This document shows, one piece after another, positions 1-10,398 of a stretch of DNA of 64,000 nucleotides (the first letter of the stretch is position 1; each line of letters starts with the position of its first letter). The DNA comes from Arachis hypogaea (Eukaryota; Streptophyta; Magnoliopsida; Fabales; Fabaceae). Under the pieces are notes generated by a model. It was not told where the DNA came from. It did no database searches and saw nothing but the letters and a program-made list of their open reading frames with translations. The DNA lies in assembly GCF_003086295.3 (NCBI RefSeq), contig NC_092038.1, positions 127,561,518 through 127,625,517 of the forward strand, read 5' to 3'. The position numbers were made by a program, and so were the translations under genes.

Positions 1-11
1 ATGCAACCTAC

Positions 12-3000
12 CAGTGCCGAATGTTTATCTTCCCCATCTCCCTCAATTCCACCCTGGTTAGCCAAGAAAATAGAGCATAATAATTGAATAACATCCCCCC
101 GAGCCTCATGATCCAAGCCCCGTGATGAAGGAAGCAGAACACTGGCAGCTGCAAGGCGTGATCTGCAAAAAAACCAGCAACAAAATTAAAAGGTGTCAAA
201 AGACATTAATGAAATACATCACATATGATAACACTAAACCAATTTTAGATATCTAGTTTCTCCTTATCAAGTTGTCAATTGTAGTTTATTTGAACAAAAA
301 ACAAAATACAATGATATTAGAATTGGTGAGAAGTTAGTTTATTATATTCTTTTTCTTTAGATAAAACAAAAATAAATCACATTGATTAAAAAATGGGTAG
401 TTTTTCAACTTCTATTCTTAATTAAGTGGTTTGCTATATAAATCAAATGACGATATTAGTGTTTCATCATAAAATAATCTTTTAAAAATGTTAGCTATGT
501 CACTACAATATGTGTCGTATGTTGCAACAAAAGAATGGTCTTTATGCTACATTATAACTCTGAAGATATGAGCAATGCATTTAGAAACAAGCCAAGACTT
601 AATTAGCAAATTCCTAAGAGTGAACGATGAAAATAGACAAATGCATCATTACAATAGCATAGTATGAAAATACTACAAAATAACATGACGAGGCATGTGT
701 AACAATTCAACCATGTATGCATCGAAATCATTCTTTCTCATGGTAAATTGTTCAAATTTAAAACTTAAAATAGTAGAACATAAAACATAAAGCAGTAGAA
801 CACTTACCTGTTGTGGTCATCCTTCTCTACCAGGTTTACAAGCAAGCCCAGAATGGCCACAAGAAAATCTAATTCATGATCAGTGAGATGCTTATCATAT
901 TGCTGGTCTTCAGCACTTGAAGTATTTTCTTTCATCTGACCAAAGGACATCGAAGAGCTGAAGCAAGGGAAATGACCAGCAATCAGCTTAGACATAGTTT
1001 CCAGTCCTCCATAGGCCGCAATTTGCTGGCAGCCAACAGGATTGTCATTAGTCAAATTCATCAACACCTACAGTAGCAAGACAACCTTAGTTAGTGCACA
1101 AGCCTTAAGTGACATATCGGGTGCTGTAAGACATAAACCCAGATAGGAGTTCTTGCTTAAAATAAAATAAAAAGAGAGATCAAGTGAATAACAGAGACAT
1201 AGGCCTACTGGAGTATATATAAAACAAAGAAAGAATTGTATTCAGCTGACATTTAAAGCACAAATTAAATGTAAGTAACTGCCAAATGATCTGATTCTGG
1301 CAGGTAAAAACCCTTGATTCAGTCATCCAAATCCAAATTCCAGACTATGAAATGAATATGAATGATATACGGAAAGAGCAAATGCTGGAAATACCTTAAC
1401 AGCAGTTAGAAGGCAATCACTTAGAAGGATGGAACCTTCTTCATCGCCAACAACAGAACTGGAACAATTGATGTCAACATCATTCAATTCTTGTTGGATC
1501 TCTATCTCTTTAGTCTGAGATTGACATACATACTCAAATTCTCTGCTTGGCACCTCATATTTTCTTTTAGAATGAGATTTCTTCTGTTTCCCTGATAATA
1601 TGTCCCACTTAGTGGGTGCAAAGTCATCCTCATCAAATGCAAAAGGATCTTGGCTATCATCCGAGATTACAATTGGGCTATTTTCAGTAAACCGTACATT
1701 CTTCCTTGAACTATTATGGATTGTGGATGCTTTATTGCCTGAACTCTTTGATGCACCACTGCAAGATTCAGATGTTGAAGAACTAACTCTCATCTTTAGC
1801 GAATAAATATCACTAGTTGAAGTGCTGGGAGTTTCAGAAATGGATTGTGAACATTCCATCTGACTACATGTCAAAAGTCGGCTGCTCCGTGTAACATCAG
1901 AATTCTTAGCAGAAGAAGCTCTATTCATACCAAACAACTTGCCGATAGAACTTTTGAATAAAGGTTCATTCTCTGAAATTCAAATGGAAGCATTCAAAAA
2001 TTTTAAGACAAACTTATTTCAACATTAGTAAGCAACAACAACAACAACAACAAAGTCTTGTCCCACTAGGTGGGGTCGGCTACATGAATCAAACGACGCC
2101 ATGGAGCTCTATCATGTATCATGCAAACAAACAAATTGGTTACCACCGAATTATCTTGCAGAACATGACAACAACAAAGCATAAATAAAATACCAACTAA
2201 AATCAATGGCTTTACTCACTTTTCTTTCAGATTAGAACAATTTTTTTATCCACAGTTCAGAAAACATCATCTAATTAAGGATTAAGGATCCTTTCAGGTA
2301 ATGATCACACAAAGGCATAAATTCCTGCTTCTGTTCATTTTTTCATTCTTTTCACTCAACATATTAGTTTTCATTTCTAATGGTTGGTGCCTTTTCGTCT
2401 CTCCCCTAATTCATGCCAATGTTCCCTTTTGTCAGTAAAAAAACAGAGAAACAGATAATTGGTATTGATATATCCTCTAACAAGAGGGGAAACAGTTCAA
2501 GCAATATTTCCTGTCTAGAGAAAACAAATGATTGTATAATGGTTTGATTATAACAATTTGGCAGCTCTTCATACATAGTCCAGCATATATAACTATAATC
2601 AATAAACATGAAAATAGCAACAACAAAATAGCAATATAGTACTTTTTTCTTCTATCCCCATATCACCCCCCCCCCCCCAAAAAAAAAAAAAAAACATAGT
2701 ACCTTTATGGTCTCTGAACAGATCTGGTTCAGAATCATCACTGACCATAGAGAGCAAACCATAAGCCTTTTTCTCATTGGATGCAGCAGAGGCACTTCGA
2801 CGTAAACATATGTCTAGAAGAATATTGGCATGAATTAGGGGAGAGAAGAAAAGGCACCAACCATTAGAAATGAAAACTAATATGTTGAGTGAAAAGAATG
2901 AAAAAATGAACAGAAGCAGGAATTTATGCCTTTGTGTGATCATTACCTGAAAGGATCCTTATAACAGTTATGATCAGCTCCGTAAAAGAAAAAGAAGTTG

Positions 3001-6000
3001 CCTGAGGATTTAATCTTCCTTTCAATTCAAGCAAATGAGTCTATTATGGCAAAGTAAATGTAAGTTAGATAAATTAGAAAGGTAGTCAAGCAAAAAAGCA
3101 AGAAATCTTGCAGTATCCATCATGTAAGACAAATGGGAAGTGACACAAGCAAAACTCAAAACAATAAAACATAGCAATCAACATTTACAATAAAACAGGC
3201 AAAGTGCATATGTTCACCTGATTATCTGTGCTTAGAAAAGTAGCATTCTCCATTATCTTCAGGCATTTGAGAAGTAGGGTTAGATTCTTCAGATGTTTGT
3301 TATTTCTCAGATCCTTGGTAGAGAGAGAACTATCATCCTCCACCCATTTCTGAAAGGCAAAGTCACGGTTCAAGGTAATAATTACCACAAATTGAATTCA
3401 TCTACACTCCTATTGCTAGAGCATTTGTAAAATAGAAATCAACAAAAACAAGTAATCAAAATGTAAAGCCCAATACATCACATGGAAACTGCACTCATTA
3501 CATAAGGCATACATATTGAACTAACATACAAGCTCACACCTCCAAATCTAAATGACAATTCATGGTGACCTCAAAGACCGCATCAAGTCCTCCATACTCC
3601 CTTAGTTTCTCCTTAAAATTTCCACCAGCCTTCCGTACAGCACCAGTGGTTTCTGGACAGACATAGTCATCATATGTGTCAGTACAACAGGTAATAATTA
3701 ATTCCATGAAGTATGTCGATACTCAGTGGGACCACATACAGCTACACAGTCTGTTTAGTTCAGCATTAAATACAAGATAATCACGTTTTACATGTGACAG
3801 CTGTCAACTATTAATTTGGAATAGAAAGACACATGGCAAAAGCACTAACACCCGTATATCACAATAATATAGTAATTTGTAGGTAATGTTGGCATCTTCC
3901 AACAAATTCAGTACCACTGAACTGAAAAGTGAAAAATAATCAGTTTGTAGCTACATATAAATATGCCATTTTCGGAAATTGAAAGAATAAAGCTAGTCAC
4001 AGAAAGATTGGCAAAATAAACCATTCATGTCTTCATTAAGTTCTAAACAGTAAACATTATTACAGATGAACAGATTCAATGATCTATTGGTATGTTTGCA
4101 TAAGAAAATCATCATCAGGAATTAAAGAATCAAACAGTCAAATCTATAACAATGAAAGGAACACCTTCAGACAATAATACAAAATGTGGAAGTTGATATT
4201 CTTTACGATACCATCAAGAGAAATGGCAGATAAACAAGCCTTCTCCATGGTCAACAATGCTAACCATTTCGGGCATAACTCTGGCCTCTCCACTACACTG
4301 TCATTCTGACAAGATGTTTTTAGTCCTTTGCAATTTACTAGAACTTCTTGAACTCTAGAAAAAACTGTGACCAAACTGGAATCCATTCTTCCCATTGAAG
4401 TTTTGAACATGTCATCATTCTGACGCAAGGATAGAAGCTTAGAACCAAGCTTTGGTGCCTTGTCTGCGATAGATGTTGAGACAATTGGTCTCAACAACTT
4501 AATAAGAAATTGAATACAACCAGATGATTCAAGTAGATTATCATCTTGACCCTGAAGCAAAAGCATATTATAGATAATTAGAGAACACCTTGATTTACAG
4601 TCTAAACTATCAGAATGGAAGTATAGGTCACTGAATAATCACTGCTGTCCATATAAGATGGGAATCAAAGCCATTGCATGTGAAGCTTCCTTTATTGATT
4701 ATAAAACAAATACTGAAAAATCTGTCATAAATGAGGTGCCAAGTTCACAATGCACAGGCATATTCTTAAGCCAAGTCATGAAAGATATTTGATGACCTGC
4801 CTTCCAAATAAGGGGGAAATATTGTTTCTAATGGATATGTACAGAACTAGAAAAGGTAAACAATATAATATAGCAAAGTGCCAAATATGTAATGATGGAA
4901 GGTGCCTAAATACATTAGTTGGGCTTAGTTTTCTTTGTTAAGTCTGGAATGAACTACAAAGGAAACATATAGAGTTCCACAAAGGAAACATATAGAGTTC
5001 CACATCTAGAGATTATTTGTAAACATCATGCCAAAGAAAATGTTTCCATTGCTCAAATAGCAGTGCCAACACATAGAAGCCTCTATTGGATTTCTTCTTT
5101 TCTTCCAACTTAGAACAAAAATGGGAATACACACACGTGCTTAGCATTTCCTTTTGGTATTAAAGATCTATTTGAAAGTGCGATCAAATAATTAACAACA
5201 GGAATTGAGCTCTAATAAAATCTTACTATGTAGAAAATAGTGCATTTACAGCAGCATTACAAGAGAGTTCTATCTTTCCACCAATAGCAGCTTATAAGAA
5301 CTTTGGCAATGGAATAAATTTCTCATACATAACATTAATGACTTTATGTTTATAAGCCCAAAGTTTCCTCCATAATTAACTACAACTGTAAATTCTAAAA
5401 CAAAACAAGACTTACATCACAGGTTAAAACGTATAGAAGAGTTGCAGCTGCAAGATTGCTGGGAGAATCATCGAGACTGAGGCCCAAAATAGCTTCAGTT
5501 ATGGTCTTTGCCATCCTATAGAGTATAAAAATCAGGGACTAATCAGCTAAACATTCATACTGGTGTATTTTTCGATGTGACAATGAGTTCAATTCATATA
5601 CTCAGTTTAAAATTCCAAACTAAATCTTAATAATGTCAATTGGGTAAAAGTAAACTTAACACGCCTTTTCTAGGAAAATTAAGTAATAGTGCAAACGGTA
5701 AATCGATATTATGAATCTATTTAACTGTGAAATCTAGTATTGAACTATAGCTATCATTCGCATCCTGTTGAATGGCAAGAAAGTGACCAAGGGGTGAATC
5801 AAACTAAAATCTAGCTTGCGCTAAGTGGTTAAATGTATTCTTCAATCTGCATATCATAGGTTCAAGTTCAAGACAAAGCACCTATTTGCCTATAGGCTGT
5901 GGGAAGGGGCAGCCCATACAGACTTACAGCCTGAGCAAGGATTCTCACACCCACCAGATGTGAACAAACTTTTTGTAAGACTTAAAAAAGTGAAAAATTA

Positions 6001-6983
6001 AATAAACCACCAGCAATAGACTTCATTAAACGATATAGTATAAACACATATCTAAGCTCCCATTAACGTCACATTTCTACGTGGAAAATAACCAGAGACC
6101 ATAGAGATCTACCAGTTGAATCTAACTAACTCTAATGGGAATTGCATATCAGACTCATAAATGGATTAAAACACTAATAAGCCTTTTTGTTCTACTTCTC
6201 CTCGTGAAGCACTCCCAAATATTCGTATCCAAGAACAAGATTTATATCACAACCCAACTTCAAAATTTTTTAAGATAATCCAAAGACCTAGCCAATAAAT
6301 ACAAAAACCACATCTCAAACCACATCAAAATCAACCCAAGACTCCATCCACTCCAATTTCGAAACTTTGAACTATCTCCTCACAAACAAAACGTAATAGT
6401 GACAATAACAATAACAATTTCCAATATCTGCAATAGATATATTTCAGATTCAAATCCTACATTGAGTTTTCAGGAAATTAAAAATAAAAAATAAAAAATT
6501 TGCATACCCCTGACTCCTGAGAAGCCTCCGCTGCTGCGTGGTGCCACAAATACCCAACAGTGACACCAAGCTCGCTCTCCTGATCCGCAAAGGCTGTCCC
6601 TTGCGGAGGCCATCGAGAGCGAAATTCACCTCATCAACATGCTCCATCATCTCCCCAAACTCCTGCGCCTCCATAAGCGTCGATGTCGTAGGTATCGCCA
6701 CGTGGCAACTCCCGTTAGCTGCCGCCGCCTTCTTCTCCCCCTTCCTCGCCCTCTTCGGCTCCCTGCAGCCGCCGCCGAAATCGTCTACTAAATTAGGATC
6801 CGAATCGAAGAGGGACCAATGCGAGGACGAATCCTGGGACGAGTACGCGAATCCGTAGATGTTGTTGTCGTGGTTCTGTGAACTCTCCTGCGATAGTGGG
6901 TCCAAAACGTCGTCGTTGAGAGAAGAAGCTGAGCAGGTCCTCGAGAGGGGTCTGTTTCGGCGACCGTATGTGCGAACGATCAT
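12..6983 (-). CDS. WAPL: WAPL cohesin-release factor, 10 exons, 3'-partial
   Basis: The product resembles plant wings apart-like proteins, nuclear factors that release cohesin from chromatin. The start is ATG at 6983 (MIVRTYGRRNR), the conserved plant WAPL N-terminus. Exons on the minus strand, each with AG/GT borders, are 6983-6508, 5515-5416, 4551-4212, 3652-3540, 3349-3218, 3040-2947, 2813-2703, 1972-1395, 1067-808 and 162-12. They total 2355 nt (785 codons) and the phases match at all nine junctions. Helical-repeat stretches typical of the WAPL domain are visible: RRLLRSQG at the end of exon 1, NFKEKLREYGGLDAVF in exon 4, LLLKCLKIMENATFLSTDNQ in exon 5, GLLVNLVEKDDHN in exon 9 and VIQLLCSIFLANQGG in exon 10. 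Exon 8 is a Ser-rich, low-complexity insert. The last donor (GTAGGT) is at 11-6, so the remaining C-terminal exons lie left of the window. I see no frame damage; the gene looks intact. Confidence 0.92.
2034..2150 (+). repeat. Dispersed plant repeat, SINE-like, in WAPL intron
   Basis: A (CAA)n tract is followed by TCCCACTAGGTGGGGTCGGC and a stretch resembling a short repeat scattered through plant introns. I recall it as part of a SINE or SINE-like family, but no clear tRNA-derived head with A and B boxes is visible, so the class is uncertain. Confidence 0.4.
2284..2420 (+). repeat. Left arm of inverted repeat flanking WAPL exon 7
   Basis: This 137-bp segment lies in the intron between exons 7 and 8. 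It is the reverse complement, with one mismatch, of 2824-2960, which covers the last 14 nt of exon 6, its splice donor and most of intron 6. It looks like a local inverted duplication. In the transcript the two copies can pair around exon 7. Confidence 0.92.
2666..2694 (+). repeat. C13-A16 homopolymer tract in WAPL intron
   Basis: Thirteen C are followed directly by sixteen A, eight bases beyond the exon 7 donor on the gene strand, where the intron reads as a T run then a G run. Its length is liable to polymorphism or assembly error. Confidence 0.85.
2824..2960 (-). repeat. Right arm of inverted repeat flanking WAPL exon 7
   Basis: This is the source copy of the inverted duplication. It spans the end of exon 6 (2960-2947), the GTAATG donor and intron 6 up to a few bases before the exon 7 acceptor. 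The arms are 403 bp apart and the spacer contains exon 7. Confidence 0.92.
4958..5003 (+). repeat. Direct 23-bp tandem duplication in WAPL intron 2
   Basis: The segment starting aaaggaaacatatagag occurs twice in immediate succession. It lies inside the intron between exons 2 and 3 and has no visible coding consequence. Confidence 0.8.
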
Positions 6984-7270
6984 CTTACTTCACTGGTGGA
7001 CCAGATCGACGGAATTTCGTAACGGTGGTGGTTGGTGGCGGCGGCTATTTGGTCATTTTTTGAGGTTGAAAGGGCTTTTTTGGAAGAACAGGGTCTAAAG
7101 AATTGTCTGTGTGAATGAATAAGGGGAGAATTGAAGACGGAGAAAGGTGAGGTTTTTATGAATTTTCAGGTTGGGTGAGCTGAATTAGAAGAAGACACCG
7201 ATGGAGTGGACTGAGAGAAGAAGGAGGAGGAGGATGAAGGGAATTGAATTAAGGTTTTTGAATTTTTTTG
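6984..7270 (-). promoter_or_regulatory. WAPL 5' leader and probable core promoter
   Basis: The stretch just upstream of the WAPL start is pyrimidine-rich on the minus strand (runs of TCC/TTC at 7200-7240), usual for a plant 5' leader. No convincing TATA box stands out; an AT-rich tract at 7265-7310 is the best region for one. The transcription start cannot be fixed from sequence. Confidence 0.45.
7045..7056 (-). other. Minimal upstream ORF in WAPL leader
   Basis: ATG-ACC-AAA-TAG, encoding Met-Thr-Lys-stop, ends 61 nt before the main start. If transcription begins upstream of 7056 it would be scanned first and could damp WAPL translation. It is the only upstream ATG I noticed in the leader. 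Confidence 0.35.
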
Positions 7271-8533
7271 TGTATGTGGTTTTTTATTTTTTCTTTTCTT
7301 AATTGGATTATTAAATTCCGTGCGATTTTGAATTCAATGGGCCAGTGTAACTTTATCTTATGTTATCTTATTAATTTTGCATTCCCCGAGTGAATATCAG
7401 GAGAGGCTAATTTGGTAATTTTATTTGCGTATTTCTGTTTCCCAATAATACAAATATTTTTTTTTATGCAAAACGGGGCAACAGCCAAAAGAAAATTACA
7501 GGGGGAGGGGTGTTTTCCACAAAATGGTCATTTTTTTAATTTTGTAATTTTTTATTTTTAAAAAATAAAATTTCTGTTCACGATCTTACTTTTAAGTTTT
7601 TTTTTTTTAAATAAACATTACTACCAACGACTCACGATTTTGCTTATTTTATATTTTAAAAATAAAAATCATTACCAATAATTTCATCTTATCTTCATAT
7701 TTCAACAAAACCCAAAAATCCTAATATTTTTGTATTTTATTTTTTAAAAAAAATAGCATTTAAGATTAAAATTTAGGTTTAAAATTTAAAATAAAAGATC
7801 ATTTTAAAAATAACAGATGATATTAGTTGAAAAAGTTAATTTCTTAATTCAATTTTTTAAAATATAATATTATTATCCCAATAAAATTGGTGAAAGAAAT
7901 GGACTTTAATTAAGACGAACCAATTTGAACTACTTATAAAATATCTGAGTCTATGTAACTATTCGAATTATCATTTTAAAGAATACGTGATTTTGGAATT
8001 TAAAGCTTTTTCTCTTTTCAAAATAGTTTCTATAAGCTCGCCCAAAATTTACTATATTTCTACTTCCACTAAACTAATTTTTTGGTCCTATAAATATAAT
8101 TTTTAAAGAATATAAAAATGGGAGAGAAAATACGTCAGAGATAAAGTTTTCATAATATATTTAGAGTTTATTTTTAAACGGATAATTTTGTTAGGTTGAG
8201 GTTTTTTTTATCTTTAAAATTTTGAATGAAAATCAAAATTGTTTTTAAATTTTTTTATCATTTTTATTTTTAAGATTAGAGATCATTCTAAAATTATCTT
8301 TTTTAAAAAAAATAATTATAATTTTTAAACAATTTTATCCTTAACAAATAATAAAACACTCTATTCTATTATTCTCACCACTAATTACTCCCCCTTATCA
8401 TTTGATCAGTATCACTATTATCACTTTGCGCTCTCTCTTTTTCTCTTTCTCTCTCTCTCTTTTTAGGTTTTTTGGTAACTAAATTTAACTAAATTGGTCC
8501 AAACCCAATAAAAATCAGATTCATTAGCGAGAG
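7271..8533. other. AT-rich intergenic spacer
   Basis: This holds no credible ORF, RNA gene or element terminus. It consists of long A/T runs and simple sequence and separates the WAPL leader from the retrotransposon nest. A CT-rich microsatellite lies at 8431-8464. Confidence 0.7.
8431..8464 (+). repeat. CT-rich microsatellite
   Basis: An imperfect (CT)n/T tract in the intergenic spacer. Confidence 0.8.
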
Positions 8534-10144
8534 TGTAAATGCACACTTGAAGGTTGTAGAAGGTTTAGAGAATGAGGGGTTGAATCTATGACCTTCTTTT
8601 ACTTTAATGAAATAACCCTTTTAAAACAAATTTTCAATCTGAATCTGTTTGAACTCAGTAGCCGAAAATTTATGAGACAATTTATTTTTATCTCATGAAT
8701 ATCAGAAAACAGAATAGAGCAGGAAAGAGAGAAGCTGACACCATCATGTATCTTGGTTCAGTTGCCTTGTGCAATGCAACCTACATCCAGTCTCCACTAT
8801 AACAGTGGTGGAATTTCCACTATAGTTAAAGTATTACATACACCAATTTCACAGGATTGACACAATCCTTTCACTCTCAAGTTCTAACCTAACTTGATTT
8901 GGTTATGCTAATACCTAACTCTTCACTTTTAGTGTTAACCCAACTAAGAAAGGAATATCTCACTGGTATAAGATACAAGACACAAATTCAACCTAAAGAA
9001 ATCTGAAATAACTCTAGACTTTTCACTCATGTGTATCTCTCTGCCTCTTTCCACTCTTAGACTCTTTCAATGACTCTCTCATTCAGTCTTTTATCTCAAG
9101 AAATTATAGAAAGATAAACATTAAAAAGAAAATTACAATCTGTAAAATATGAAGGAGATTGATGCTTCAACAGCCTCTTTGCTATGTGATAAACCAAATT
9201 TGCTTGCCTCTGATTTAGTTCCTCATTCTGGCGAAATACTTCTTTGACTAGGAAGCACTGTCCAAGTTGATGAACTTCTTTAGAGAACTCTTCTCATAAC
9301 ATAAACCTCAAAACACTGGTTATCTCTCCTTGGCTTTTGAATGATAAAAAATCTTCTTTTGTATCTCCTTGCATGTTGTTGAGTTGCTCTCTCCTAGGTC
9401 AACCATCGAGCTGTGTGCTTCACTAATTCACCATCTCATTTGTCCAGTTAATCCTCAAAATAGAAACTTTGGTTCTGACCCTTCTTTGTTAACCGAAAGC
9501 CATAGAATAGCAGAAACAAATATTTTCAATGGTAAACCCATATCTTAGCCATTGAAACACTACTTGGTCTCCAAGACACACTTTTGACCGTAGATACACA
9601 GCAGTGTTGAACAGAGATCATCTTTCCCAGATAACCCAATTTGGAGTGACAGATAGTTGACGATGAAGAGAAGAAATGAGATACATGTAGAAGGAAATAA
9701 ATCACTTTTAGCTTCTAACTTCTCTTGATACAGTTTGATGTGGGTGATTAGACTTCAACCTTTTTGCTAAACCTTCTCTTTCTTGCTTTTTTGGTGAACA
9801 GCTTAGGAGCTAAACTTTCTCTCTCTCTTTCTCTGAGTTTTGACCAAGAGGGAAAAAGGTGAATAAGAGATGCAATCGGGCTTGGATCAGTTATCATTCA
9901 TGCAACCCGTTTGATTTCTTTGGGCCATCTGATTTCATTTACTTTGATTTCTTTGGGCTTCATTTGTTTGTACAGCCCATCAACTTTGATTTTTTTGTCT
10001 ATTTTACTGGGCTGCTGCAACAAGGAATTTTGGCCAACAACACTCAACCAAAATAATAAAAAAATTCAAAACTAATTGGGTAATTAGCCCAATAATCTAA
10101 TGTCTGTCATCATCAATTTTGTTAGTTAATTTCTTAACTCAACA
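8534..10144 (-). repeat. 3' LTR of element C
   Basis: The sense-strand start is fixed by the polypurine motif AAGGGGGAGAT directly followed by TGTTGAG at 10144. The other end is less certain: I place it at plus-strand tgtaaatgcacac (8534), giving TG...CA termini and about 1.6 kb. The 5' LTR is outside the window, so neither the end nor the target duplication can be confirmed here. Confidence 0.6.
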
Positions 10145-10398
10145 ATCTCCCCCTTGATGACAAACATAATTAAACATTAACCAAAAGGAATTGAATTTGA
10201 ATTGAGTTGAGAAACTTCCTTTTAATTTATGTTACTTGCTTTAGTGTTGCTCCCCCTTTCTTTTTCAAGGGTAGCTCCCTCTAGATTTATGCTCTTTTCT
10301 TCCTTCCTGTTTGTTATATTTGTAGAGGACAAAATAAAGAGCTATACACAATACAACTTGACTAAGGGATATTACATAACCAGCAACACAAATCTAGC
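10145..10398 (-). promoter_or_regulatory. Polypurine tracts of element C
   Basis: On the minus strand GTCATCAAGGGGGAGAT abuts the 3' LTR and serves as the plus-strand primer site. A second tract, GAAAGGGGGAGC (about 10250-10261), lies 100 nt upstream, and a third occurs at 13608-13633 beyond the inserted solo LTR. Repeated polypurine tracts are described for Sireviruses. No ORF is present. Confidence 0.65.

Noticed and set aside
6538..6858. Plus-strand open frame opposite WAPL exon 1
   Set aside because: A GC-rich shadow of the WAPL coding strand; no independent codon signal.
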